Source: an uncultured Bacteroidota bacterium (GTDB taxonomy: Bacteria; Bacteroidota; Bacteroidia; B-17B0; Aurantibacillaceae). From it: 64,000 bases of DNA. The notes beneath the pieces were generated by a model. It was not told where the DNA came from. It saw only the letters and a program-made list of their open reading frames with translations, and made no database searches. The stretch spans positions 1 through 64,000 of the forward strand of contig CAILKE010000003.1 of the NCBI GenBank assembly GCA_903834765.1, read 5' to 3'. Position 1 is the stretch's first letter. The number at the start of each line of letters is the position of its first letter. The translations under genes were made by a program, and so were the position numbers. Positions 1-7,889 of the stretch are shown here, piece after piece.

Positions 1-84
1 CAGCTTCATCCCGCTTCACTCCAAACTTGAATCCTTTTTGCCGCTGATAACACAGGTTTAGCTACAAAATTGTATATTATTAAT
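1..84. other. Unassigned 84-base edge
   Basis: This is the window edge downstream of the minus-strand phosphatase gene. I see no start codon, terminator or recognisable protein fragment in it. It could be intergenic sequence or the end of a gene lying outside the window. Confidence 0.3.
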
Positions 85-1746
85 TTAATGGTTAATAATA
101 ATTTTTTTATTTAAATGAATTCTTTCATTATCTAAATTTAAGAAATAGATTCCATTTGCAATTTGACTTACATCTATTTCTTTAGAAATAGTTTGCACTA
201 AAGTTTGGCCAAGAGCATTGCGTAAAATAAAATTTGAATTCGTAATATTTTCTGTTGAATTAATGATTAATTTATTGGAAACAGGATTAGGAAATACTTT
301 AATTAAATCATCCGCATTTTGATTATTTAATCCAGTTGATAAACAGCTGCCAACGGTATAAGAAAATGCAACTTCTCCATTATGGTGCAAACCATTTAAG
401 GTATCAGCTGGTAAATAAGCTCTAATATAATCTACTTTAACGCAATTTTGGGAAACTTTGACTCTTATGTGACCTGTGCCATCTAATGTATCAGATACAT
501 AGGCTGAAGCGTTTGCTAAAAACCCTATTTGATAAGTTGAATCACTTGGCATCGGAACTGCTTGATAAGTAACGCCATTTAATTGTTCATGAGCAAATAC
601 ATGGTCATGCCCTTGAAAGAAAATATTAACACCATTATCAATAAACAATTTATGGATTGGTTTTGCCCAACCTGGTCTATGAGTTGGAAACGTATAGTTT
701 GTTAACGAAGAATTTTGATATCCACCCCATTCGTCAAGTTGCGCATTTAATATACCGCCTCGCCCTTGTCCTCTTATGTGATGAGCAAATACAAACTTAA
801 ATTGAGCGTTACTTCCTTCTAAGGTGTTTTTTAACCATGTATATTGAGGTAAACCTAAACTCCAATTCCAGCCAGTTGGTTTATCTGAAGTATCACATTG
901 ATCTCTATAAACGTCTAAAACTACAAATAAAGCATTACCCCATTGCCAGGAGTAATAATTTTCAGGATTACCAATTCCAAAAGGTTCATTATCAGTATTA
1001 CCACTATAAAAAGCATTTGGATATGGATTTGGATAGTAATACTTTCTCCATTGTGTACCCCAAACACAAAGATTATTTCCTGGATTTAAATTGTAGTAAT
1101 AATCATTTTCTCCTTCGTGATTTCCTAAACAAACATAAAACGGTACCGAATGACAAATGTTTCCTAAGAAAGACCTATAAGCACAATGTAAAGAGTCTAA
1201 TTCGTGAGAAGTAATTGTTAATGCATTATGATCATCTCCAAATATATCTCCTAACGACATCATAAAATCAGGTTTATCATTCAATTGATTTTGTAAACAT
1301 ACTTTATACATATTCGCAACACCTTTTTTATCATATAAATGTTCGTCAGCCTCTAAAGTGAATGTAAACTCATCGCCAATTATACGTTGGGTATGAAAAG
1401 AATATTCAGGTGTTGAAGTATAAACACTTGCCGATGTGAGTTTATATTTTAATTGATAAAAATACTGAGTTCCGGCTGTTAAATTAATTAAATCAATTTC
1501 ATCGGGTGTATTTGCTGTATTAGTATATATAACAGTTGTATTTGTATAAACCCCAGATGTTGTTCCATACGAAATATAATATTGTACGCTTTGGTTAAAT
1601 AATAAGCTTGCGGTTACAGAATTATTGGTAGGACGTCCTAAAATAATAGATTTTGTTTGAGCATTTGAAACATTGAACCAAGCAATAATGCATATTAGAA
1701 GATTTAGCACTTTTTTGTCAGAAATGAACTGTAATTTTTTTTTCAT
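85..1746 (-). CDS. Secreted metallophosphoesterase with T9SS sorting tail
   Basis: This 553-residue protein is predicted to be exported and to hydrolyse phosphate esters outside the cell, like purple acid phosphatase-type enzymes. A hydrophobic signal peptide ends near SNAQ30. A fibronectin-III-like region (about 33-120) is followed by a calcineurin-like metallophosphoesterase domain with the expected metal ligands in order: DEH at 134-136, SLGD near 163, LGNHE near 206, a histidine pair in AHHIRGQ near 323, and GHDH near 379. The last 75 residues have the type A T9SS sorting layout: VFPNPV, then RNALGQ, then NGIYFL, ending KKIIINH. The gene is monocistronic and divergent from the ureohydrolase gene. 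The substrate is unknown. The family and the export route are clear. Confidence 0.9.
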   Translation of the reverse strand: MKKKLQFISDKKVLNLLICIIAWFNVSNAQTKSIILGRPTNNSVTASLLFNQSVQYYISYGTTSGVYTNTTVIYTNTANTPDEIDLINLTAGTQYFYQLKYKLTSASVYTSTPEYSFHTQRIIGDEFTFTLEADEHLYDKKGVANMYKVCLQNQLNDKPDFMMSLGDIFGDDHNALTITSHELDSLHCAYRSFLGNICHSVPFYVCLGNHEGENDYYYNLNPGNNLCVWGTQWRKYYYPNPYPNAFYSGNTDNEPFGIGNPENYYSWQWGNALFVVLDVYRDQCDTSDKPTGWNWSLGLPQYTWLKNTLEGSNAQFKFVFAHHIRGQGRGGILNAQLDEWGGYQNSSLTNYTFPTHRPGWAKPIHKLFIDNGVNIFFQGHDHVFAHEQLNGVTYQAVPMPSDSTYQIGFLANASAYVSDTLDGTGHIRVKVSQNCVKVDYIRAYLPADTLNGLHHNGEVAFSYTVGSCLSTGLNNQNADDLIKVFPNPVSNKLIINSTENITNSNFILRNALGQTLVQTISKEIDVSQIANGIYFLNLDNERIHLNKKIIINH

Positions 1747-1917
1747 AAAATATGTTTTCGGTTAATTATCATTTGACTAACATTTATTCTAAAAGTTTAA
1801 ATCTGAATGATTAATAAATTGATTTTTATTTCATTATAAATTAATAAATTAGATAATTGAGTATTTAAAAAGTTCACAGCTACTTTTAAAAATGAGATGA
1901 TTATATTTGTCATTACT

Positions 1918-2952
1918 ATGAGTTACTTATTCGTTTATTCTCAAAAAGATCTTTCTCAATTTACGCGCAGTAGGAGAAATGAAACAAAAATAGGACAAGA
2001 AGTATTAACGATTTCGGATGCTAAAAACTGGCAACAAGAATTATCTGGCTTACCCTGTAAATTTGTGTTGTTAGGCATTCCTGAAGATATTGGCGTAAGG
2101 GCTAATTATGGTCGAGGAGGAGCACATACTGCCTGGAAACCAGCATTGGAAGGATTTTTGAATCAACAAAGTAATGGGTTTTTAAGTGGAAAAACTTGTT
2201 GTGTATTGGGTCATATTGAGGTAAATGATTTAATGGAAAAAGCAAATGCCATAACAACTAAAACAGCAGAAGATATTGCAATATATAGAGCTTTAGTGTC
2301 TGAAATTGATACCCGAGTATGTGACGTCATAAAGTTTATTTCTGCTTGTGGTAAAGTCCCAATTGTTGTTGGTGGTGGACATAATAACGCTTACCCTATC
2401 ATTAAAGGCTGTTCGCAAGGATTATCTCAAAAAATAAATGTAATTAATTGTGATCCTCATACTGATTTTAGACCCATAGAAGGCCGACACAGCGGTAATG
2501 GATTTAGTTATGCTTATAAAGAAAATTACATTGATAAATATGCTGTGTTTTGTATGCACGAACAATACAATACAGCTCAAGTATTAAATGATTTTACAAA
2601 AGATAATGCACACTTGTATTTTAGTACATATGAAGATGTATTTGTACGCGAGTCAAAATCATTTTCAGCCACATTAAATCAAACTATTGGTTTTGTAAAA
2701 CAGAATATTTGCGGAGTGGAAATAGATTTGGATGCCATTACTAACGTGCCATCTAGTGCTAAAACTAGTAGTGGATTATCACCTGTACAAGCGCGCCAAT
2801 TTGCTTATCAATGCGGAAAGCAATTAAACGCTTTATATTTTCATATTGCAGAAGGAGCACCAATATTGTCTCACATTAAAGCTGATAACAAAACAGGGAA
2901 ATTAATAGCCTATTTAATTTCTGATTTTATCAAGGGAGTGAATGAAAATTAA
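1918..2952 (+). CDS. Arginase/agmatinase/formimidoylglutamase family ureohydrolase
   Basis: This is a manganese-dependent ureohydrolase acting on a guanidino or formimino substrate, probably in arginine or histidine catabolism. With the ATG at 1918 it has 344 residues. The frame is open back to an ATG at 1897, but those seven hydrophobic residues look spurious, and MSYLFVYSQ resembles other family starts. Metal ligands are visible as GGGHNN (H155), DPHTDFR (D179, H181, D183) and EIDLD (D270, D272). The sequence does not tell arginase from formimidoylglutamase. The stop codon overlaps the stop of the convergent tcdA by two bases. A truncated ornithine aminotransferase gene lies at the far end of the window, so an arginine route is possible but unproven. 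Confidence 0.85.
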   Translation: MSYLFVYSQKDLSQFTRSRRNETKIGQEVLTISDAKNWQQELSGLPCKFVLLGIPEDIGVRANYGRGGAHTAWKPALEGFLNQQSNGFLSGKTCCVLGHIEVNDLMEKANAITTKTAEDIAIYRALVSEIDTRVCDVIKFISACGKVPIVVGGGHNNAYPIIKGCSQGLSQKINVINCDPHTDFRPIEGRHSGNGFSYAYKENYIDKYAVFCMHEQYNTAQVLNDFTKDNAHLYFSTYEDVFVRESKSFSATLNQTIGFVKQNICGVEIDLDAITNVPSSAKTSSGLSPVQARQFAYQCGKQLNALYFHIAEGAPILSHIKADNKTGKLIAYLISDFIKGVNEN

Positions 2953-3692
2953 AATCGTTCCTTCCAATCCGTTAAATCCCTTATTACTACTGAAGCGCAC
3001 GTCATACCAAAAACTGCAGGTATATATGAAATCGTTCCGTAAGCCGATTTTTTAAAATTACTTCCATCCGTTGTCATGATCGAATTTTTATCAGGCAATT
3101 CAGTTGAAAATACAGCTTTTACGCCATGTTTGATGCCGACGTATTTTAAGCGTTTTCTTAAATAATAAGCCATCGGGCAATTATGTGTTTTAGAAATATC
3201 AACTACCTTTAATTGCGTAGGATCCATTTTTCCCCCAGCACCCATCGATGACACAATTCGGTGTCCCATTTCTAAGGCTGTTTTGATGAGATGTACTTTT
3301 GGAGAAATACTATCAATAGCGTCAATAACATAATCAAACGGATTTTTCAAAAGTGTAATGATCATTTCCGGATCTTGAAATTCTGATACGACATTTAATT
3401 TCACGTTTGGATTAATAGCTAATAAACGTTCTTTCATCAACAATGCTTTACTTTGCCCATGTGTGGTTGATAAGGCTTGTAATTGACGATTACGGTTTGT
3501 AGGATCTACCACATCCCCATCAACAATAGTCATTTCTCCAATGCCTGCGCGGCATATCGCTTCAGAAGCATAAGAGCCTACGCCACCTAAGCCCACAATT
3601 AAAACATGTGCTTTTTGTAAATTAGCAATGCCATCATCACCTATTAATAGGCGTGTACGTTGCATCCAATGATTATCTGTTGTTTGTGTCAT
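2949..3692 (-). CDS. tcdA: tRNA threonylcarbamoyladenosine dehydratase
   Basis: This 247-residue ThiF/MoeB-type E1-like enzyme is expected to cyclise the t6A modification at position 37 of ANN-decoding tRNAs, using ATP. The nucleotide-binding glycine loop GLGGVG is at residues 34-39. It is followed by the family pattern DGDVVDPTNRNRQ (58-70), which carries the conserved D, N and R residues of the adenylation site. The length matches TcdA/CsdL rather than the longer MoeB. It starts inside the last codons of the upstream tatD-like gene (4-base overlap), so the two are co-transcribed and probably translationally coupled. It is convergent with the ureohydrolase gene. Confidence 0.9.
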   Translation of the reverse strand: MTQTTDNHWMQRTRLLIGDDGIANLQKAHVLIVGLGGVGSYASEAICRAGIGEMTIVDGDVVDPTNRNRQLQALSTTHGQSKALLMKERLLAINPNVKLNVVSEFQDPEMIITLLKNPFDYVIDAIDSISPKVHLIKTALEMGHRIVSSMGAGGKMDPTQLKVVDISKTHNCPMAYYLRKRLKYVGIKHGVKAVFSTELPDKNSIMTTDGSNFKKSAYGTISYIPAVFGMTCASVVIRDLTDWKERF

Positions 3693-4330
3693 AAAAATAG
3701 AGTTTCAAAATTACGGTTAATTTGTGTTTTCAATGCATCAAGCTCCATATTTAATTTTAAAGCAAAGTCTTTATAAACTTCTTCTATCAATAAATGAGCG
3801 TTATCATCCGTTTCAAAAAATAATTTATCTAATGGCAAAGATTGAATATTAAAATCTGGTTTTAATAAAAGATTATGATGTAAGGATAAGTAAAACCCTT
3901 TATCAATCAACTGTTTCGCTAGGTTTTCAGATTTATTGAATCCATGGACAATAAGAGATGTACGATTATGATATGGCTTACAAATTTCTATAAGTTCGTC
4001 AAAGGCTTTCACACAATGGATTATCAAAGGTTTATTATAGTTGATAGCTAATTGTAAGTGCTGTTCGAATACCTTTTTTTGAATTTCAATAGGAGTTGTT
4101 ATTAGTTTATCTATTCCACATTCGCCAATAGCAATGCAATTAGGATGAGTTAAAAATTGTTCTAGTTTAGATAAAAATAAGTCATTATTTTGGTCAATAT
4201 CCCAAGGATGCAAGCCAACCGAAAACAAATGGGTATTATCAATTACTTTATCATGTCCTATCCGATAATTTAACACAAACAGGCTATGATCCATTGCAAT
4301 ATGATGAGTATGAAGGTTTATGAAACGCAT
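3689..4330 (-). CDS. TatD-family metal-dependent hydrolase
   Basis: This 213-residue TIM-barrel hydrolase is expected to act as a metal-dependent deoxyribonuclease or related phosphoesterase in the cytoplasm. The family ligands are present: HTH at 7-9, GLHPW at 39-43, GECGID with E70, IIHC with H105, VHGF with H129, and FETDD with D175. At 213 residues it is shorter than the usual 250-265, because the loops after the first beta strand are compact. This is common in Bacteroidota. It is the first gene of an overlapping pair with tcdA. Its physiological substrate is uncertain for the whole family. Confidence 0.85.
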   Translation of the reverse strand: MRFINLHTHHIAMDHSLFVLNYRIGHDKVIDNTHLFSVGLHPWDIDQNNDLFLSKLEQFLTHPNCIAIGECGIDKLITTPIEIQKKVFEQHLQLAINYNKPLIIHCVKAFDELIEICKPYHNRTSLIVHGFNKSENLAKQLIDKGFYLSLHHNLLLKPDFNIQSLPLDKLFFETDDNAHLLIEEVYKDFALKLNMELDALKTQINRNFETLFL

Positions 4331-4372
4331 ATTTCAAGGATAAAAGCCAAATTTAATGAAAGAATAATTGTT

Positions 4373-4403
4373 TTTGGTATATAAATAAAAAGTTATATAT
4401 TTG
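4373..4403 (+). promoter_or_regulatory. rplS promoter, TTTG-N19-TATATTTG
   Basis: The -33 element TTTG (4373-4376) and the -7 element TATATTTG (4396-4403) are separated by exactly 19 bases, the Bacteroidota housekeeping sigma layout. Transcription should begin near 4410. This leaves a leader of about 68 bases before the rplS ATG, with a small TGCA-containing hairpin around 4428-4436. Confidence 0.8.
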
Positions 4404-4477
4404 CCCTCCACTTTTTAGCCTCTGGTTGCATGGTGCAGCGAATGCCAAAAATGATAAATTATTTTAAATAAGAAACA

Positions 4478-4843
4478 ATGAGTTTATTATTAGATTACGT
4501 AAAAAAACAATTAGCAACAGAAGTTGCGCATCCTAAATTTAAAGCTGGAGATACTGTTACAGTTCACTACAAAATTAAAGAGGGAGATAAAGAACGTATC
4601 CAACAATTTTCTGGATTAGTTATTCAACGTAAAAACGAACCAGCTACAGCATCTTTTACAGTGCGTAAAATTTCTAATGGAGTAGGTGTAGAGCGTATTT
4701 TCCCTGTATCATCTCCTTTTATTGATAAAGTAGAATTGAATAAAGTAGGTATTGTTCGTAGAGCAAAATTATACTATATCCGTACGCGTACTGGTAAAGC
4801 AGCTCGTATTCGTGAAAAATTAGCTAAAAAAGCAACTTCTTAA
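4478..4843 (+). CDS. rplS: 50S ribosomal protein L19
   Basis: L19 sits at the 30S-50S interface of the ribosome. The 121-residue length and the blocks [40 protein letters not shown] and [18 protein letters not shown] identify it without doubt. The gene stands alone here, not in the rpsP-rimM-trmD-rplS order found in many bacteria. It has its own strong promoter and a rho-independent terminator just after the stop. The ATG follows an A-rich stretch with no Shine-Dalgarno sequence, as is usual in this phylum. Confidence 0.98.
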   Translation: MSLLLDYVKKQLATEVAHPKFKAGDTVTVHYKIKEGDKERIQQFSGLVIQRKNEPATASFTVRKISNGVGVERIFPVSSPFIDKVELNKVGIVRRAKLYYIRTRTGKAARIREKLAKKATS

Positions 4844-4864
4844 TTTATTAATTAAATAATATAT

Positions 4865-4899
4865 AACCCTTTTGCATTAATTTGTAAAAGGGTTTTTTT
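4865..4899 (+). terminator. Rho-independent terminator after rplS
   Basis: AACCCTTTT (4865-4873) pairs with AAAAGGGTT (4886-4894), and the T-run reaches 4899. It ends the single-gene rplS transcript. Confidence 0.9.
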
Positions 4900-5015
4900 A
4901 TTTAAAATAGCTTAATATTAATCATCTATAGTTTTTAGACTTTAAATGTTATTAATTTCAAGTTTATGTAACTTTTTGTTAGCAATACTTGTATAACTTA
5001 GCATAAAATAAACTT

Positions 5016-5600
5016 ATGTCCGAGCTAGACCTTATTTCGGCCTGCATTAAAAATGATAAAGCAGCTAAACAGCAGTTTTTTGAGAAGTATTATTGCTCAT
5101 TAGCTTATGTTGCTTTGCGATACTCTAAGAATAAACAACAAGCCGAGCCTGCTATATTAAGTGGATTTTCTCATATATTTTCTCAATTACCTCAGTTTAA
5201 GTCTCAACAAAAACTTTCGTTAGATGAGTTTCTGAATAAGCAATTTATTAAACACATAGTAGCCTACATTAAAAGTATCAGAAATGAATATTATGTAGCA
5301 AGTACTATTAAAGCAGTTGAAAAAACAAACAATTCGTATGATTTATTTTTGGACAGCAAATACATCGATGTTAGAAATATCAATCAGCAAGTTTTATTAA
5401 AATCCATACAGCAATTAGTACCATCGCAACGAGTTGTTTTTAATTTGAATGTTGTTGATGGATATACTTTGACGGAAATGTCTGACTTACTTGAAACAAG
5501 CGAGCAAACAATCAAAGCTAATTTAGAGAAAGCAAGATTTAATTTACAAAAAGCAATTGAACAGAATTTAAAATTAAATAGTGATGAACAACCAGTTTAG
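5016..5600 (+). CDS. ECF-like RNA polymerase sigma factor
   Basis: This 194-residue protein has the two-region layout of extracytoplasmic-function sigma factors. The C-terminal region 4 is clear: LVPSQRVVFNLNVVDGYT, then an acidic helix-turn-helix with SEQTIKANLEKARFNLQKA near the end. The N-terminal region 2 (about 5-65) starts like a sigma factor (LISACIKNDKAAKQQFFEKY) but lacks the usual DxxDLxQExF core, having NKQQAEPAILSGFSHIF instead. The last 20 bases overlap the start of the next gene, which encodes a one-helix membrane protein, as expected for a sigma/anti-sigma pair. The regulon is unknown. The divergent region 2 means promoter recognition may be unusual. Confidence 0.8.
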   Translation: MSELDLISACIKNDKAAKQQFFEKYYCSLAYVALRYSKNKQQAEPAILSGFSHIFSQLPQFKSQQKLSLDEFLNKQFIKHIVAYIKSIRNEYYVASTIKAVEKTNNSYDLFLDSKYIDVRNINQQVLLKSIQQLVPSQRVVFNLNVVDGYTLTEMSDLLETSEQTIKANLEKARFNLQKAIEQNLKLNSDEQPV

Positions 5601-6213
5601 TTACGAATTAGACGAGCGCCAAATTCGAATATTGATGCAAAACGCTAAGTTGGAATACGATGAAAGTGCTTGGCAAAAGTTTTCAGCAATACCTGTCATT
5701 GATCATAAACAAAATATTTCGGCTGTGATTCCTAAAATAAATATTGGAATTAGTCGTTCTGTTATAGTACCCATATTTTTCATATTGATGATAGGAGGCT
5801 TATCCGCTCTTTTATTCAGTTTTGTTGATTTTAAGAAAAAAGAAGAAGTAGTAAATGAAATTCCTTTAACTAAACCCACTATCACAAAAAAGGTTATCCC
5901 ACCCGCACCTGTTATTACTAAGCCTGCAGTAATAGATTCTGTTGAAAAAGAAATAGTAATTGACTCTTCAGAAACAATTGCATCAGTTAAAGAGTTACCC
6001 ATAGTTGATAAAAAAAATGAGCAAATTGATAAAGCAAATTCTTTAGAACCTGTTGTTTCTATTAGTAATGAGCAAAAAGGAACTGCTCATGGTGTTTCTA
6101 AAAAGAAAAAGAAACATATTCGGAAACAAATTATAGAGGAGTTGCCTATTATAAATGCTAGAACAACCAATTTAAATGAAGGTTCTTCTGAACCAGCATT
6201 GGAAATAAAATAG
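5581..6213 (+). CDS. Single-pass membrane protein, putative partner of the sigma factor
   Basis: I do not recognise a named family. The protein has about 60 soluble residues, one transmembrane helix (VPIFFILMIGGLSALLFSF, about 60-80), and a proline/lysine-rich tail with a strongly basic stretch (KKKKKHIRKQ) before the end. The start is GTG at 5581 or ATG at 5584. Both lie inside the sigma gene, so the two proteins are almost certainly co-translated. This order and overlap suggest a membrane-bound anti-sigma factor. I cannot see a zinc-binding HxxxCxxC motif, so the role is inferred from context only. The gene is convergent with the SatD-like gene, with one base between the two stop codons. 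Confidence 0.6.
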   Translation: MMNNQFSYELDERQIRILMQNAKLEYDESAWQKFSAIPVIDHKQNISAVIPKINIGISRSVIVPIFFILMIGGLSALLFSFVDFKKKEEVVNEIPLTKPTITKKVIPPAPVITKPAVIDSVEKEIVIDSSETIASVKELPIVDKKNEQIDKANSLEPVVSISNEQKGTAHGVSKKKKKHIRKQIIEELPIINARTTNLNEGSSEPALEIK

Positions 6214-6214
6214 T

Positions 6215-6838
6215 TTATTCAATAGATGATAGAATCATTTCTTTTATCGTGTAGTATTGTTTCATTTTAAGGCTTTTTTCTCGACGCCAACCGCTCGATA
6301 AATTAATATTGAATTGTTCTGAAACCTCTTTATAATTTAGATTATTCAAAAAGGCTCGAACATATTGATAATCGGATTTTTTCCAAGAATCAATATAGTC
6401 TTCATAAATATAAAAGAGGTTATTTAAATTCAGACTTTGCTTTTCATTGTTTGTCACCATCAAAAATCGGCTTTCTGTTTTTTTTATGAGCTTAAGCCTT
6501 TCTCTCGCATCAATTAATCCAAAACCTAGCCTTTCATATGCTAATTGTTTGCTTTGAAGTGTTTCAATAGTATCATGATATAATACATGTTTTAATTTAA
6601 AATCAAAACCATGTTCAATAATACATTCTTCTATATCAAAAATAAGTTCGACACTACCCTGAAGGTTGTTCGTGATTCCCTGAAACTCATCCTGCATAAC
6701 CATATTTAATGGTGTAATGATGTCTTTCTTATGAAGTTTATTTATAACACTAATTACATTTTTTAATTCTGTATTGAAAGTTTCTTTACTACCTTTACCA
6801 AGGTATTTTAGATCAGACATTAAGATGAAATGTTCCAT
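6215..6838 (-). CDS. SatD-like protein
   Basis: This 207-residue cytoplasmic protein resembles the SatD family, named from a streptococcal acid-tolerance locus and of unknown biochemistry. Matching blocks are the start (FILMSDLKYLGKGS), the central MVMQDEFQGITNNL near residues 67-80, and GFGLIDARERLKLIKK near 125-140. The C-terminal third (about 160-205) has a helix-turn-helix-like segment, NYKEVSEQFNINLSSGWRRE, that could bind nucleic acid. It is divergent from rplM, with a 21-bp palindrome in the shared upstream region. The usual membrane-protein neighbour of some satD genes is absent here. The family call is moderately sure and the function is unknown. Confidence 0.6.
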   Translation of the reverse strand: MEHFILMSDLKYLGKGSKETFNTELKNVISVINKLHKKDIITPLNMVMQDEFQGITNNLQGSVELIFDIEECIIEHGFDFKLKHVLYHDTIETLQSKQLAYERLGFGLIDARERLKLIKKTESRFLMVTNNEKQSLNLNNLFYIYEDYIDSWKKSDYQYVRAFLNNLNYKEVSEQFNINLSSGWRREKSLKMKQYYTIKEMILSSIE

Positions 6839-6897
6839 TGAGAGCTTACTAAATTAGGAGTTAGTATTTAATAGAGTTGCGACAAATATCTTTATTA

Positions 6898-6918
6898 TTT
6901 TGCGCATATTGCGCAAAA
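6898..6918. promoter_or_regulatory. 21-bp palindrome between satD-like gene and rplM
   Basis: TTTTGCGCA (6898-6906) and TGCGCAAAA (6910-6918) are perfect inverted repeats around TAT. The site lies about 33 bases upstream of the rplM -33 element, and on the other strand just upstream of a possible satD promoter (a GATATTTG-like -7 at 6883-6890). It looks like a dimeric operator, but the binding protein is unknown. Confidence 0.5.
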
Positions 6919-6950
6919 GTGAAAAATTATTTAAAAAAGTATGTAATTAG

Positions 6951-6981
6951 TTTGCTAATGATAAAAAAAGACTTACATTTG
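6951..6981 (+). promoter_or_regulatory. rplM operon promoter, TTTG-N19-TACATTTG
   Basis: TTTG (6951-6954) and TACATTTG (6974-6981) are spaced by 19 bases. Transcription is expected to start near 6988, giving a 29-base leader to the rplM GTG. Confidence 0.8.
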
Positions 6982-7016
6982 CACCCCTTATTGGAAAAAA
7001 ATTAAAAATTTAAGAA

Positions 7017-7475
7017 GTGGACGCATTAAGTTATAAAACAAAATTTGTTAGCAAAGCTACTGCTGAAAAAGAGTGGTTATTAGTTGACGCAGAAAATGAA
7101 GTTGTAGGTCGTTTGGCCTCTAAACTAGCGTATTTAATACGTGGTAAGCATAAAACAAGTTTTACTCCTCATTCAGATTGTGGAGCTAACATTATTGTTA
7201 TCAATGCCGAAAAAGTTCGTTTTACGGGCGCAAAAATGGAAGATAAAGAATACGTTCGTTATACTGGTCATCCAGGTGGACAACGTTTTGCTACTCCAAA
7301 AGAAATGTTAGCTAAAAAACCAGAAGAGGTTATTAAACATGCTGTTCACGGTATGTTGCCTAAAGGTCGTTTAGGAAGAGCATTAAATACAAATTTATTT
7401 GTATTTGCTGGAGCAGAGCATGATCATGCAGCTCAACAACCAAAAAAAGTAGATTTAACAACAATTATTGCATAA
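7017..7475 (+). CDS. rplM: 50S ribosomal protein L13 (GTG start)
   Basis: L13 is an early-assembly large-subunit protein. The 152 residues include WLLVDAENEVVGRLAS near the N-terminus and AVHGMLPKGRLGRALN near 110-125, which are diagnostic. The start is a GTG, chosen because it gives MDALSYKT, the usual Bacteroidota L13 N-terminus. No ATG lies upstream in frame. It heads the rplM-rpsI-rpsB transcript, and rpsI begins 4 bases after its stop. Confidence 0.97.
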   Translation: MDALSYKTKFVSKATAEKEWLLVDAENEVVGRLASKLAYLIRGKHKTSFTPHSDCGANIIVINAEKVRFTGAKMEDKEYVRYTGHPGGQRFATPKEMLAKKPEEVIKHAVHGMLPKGRLGRALNTNLFVFAGAEHDHAAQQPKKVDLTTIIA

Positions 7476-7479
7476 CTAA

Positions 7480-7866
7480 ATGGAAGTAATCAACACATCA
7501 GGTCGCAGAAAATGTTCGGTAGCTCGTGCTTATGTATCAGCAGGTACAGGAGTAATTACTATCAACAAAAGAGATTATAAAGAGTATTTTAAAACTCCTA
7601 CTTTACAGTATTACGTTTTACAATCATTAACCAATGCTAAAGCGGTTGGTCAGTATGATGTGAAAATAAATGTAAATGGTGGAGGAACTACAGGACAAGC
7701 TCAAGCAGTGCGTTTAGCAATTGCAAAAGCGTTAGTAGAAATAAATCCAGATTTGAAAAAAGAATTACGTGCAGAAGGATTAGTTACTCGTGATCCACGT
7801 ATGGTTGAACGTAAGAAATTCGGTCAGAAAAAAGCTCGTGCACGTTTTCAATTCAGCAAACGTTAA
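7480..7866 (+). CDS. rpsI: 30S ribosomal protein S9
   Basis: S9 reaches the ribosomal P site with its basic C-terminal tail. The 128-residue protein shows GRRKCSVARAYV at the start, NGGGTTGQAQAVRLAIAKAL in the middle, and the terminal KKFGQKKARARFQFSKR, which ends in the invariant K-R. It is the second gene of the operon, 4 bases after rplM, and is followed by rpsB after 23 bases. Confidence 0.98.
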   Translation: MEVINTSGRRKCSVARAYVSAGTGVITINKRDYKEYFKTPTLQYYVLQSLTNAKAVGQYDVKINVNGGGTTGQAQAVRLAIAKALVEINPDLKKELRAEGLVTRDPRMVERKKFGQKKARARFQFSKR

Positions 7867-7889
7867 TATTTATAATAGATACTACAAAC

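Noticed and set aside
837-1214. A plus-strand ORF of 125 residues inside the phosphatase gene
   Set aside because: It is antisense to a clear enzyme, is rich in H, Y and K, and has no recognisable domain. It is a shadow of the real gene.
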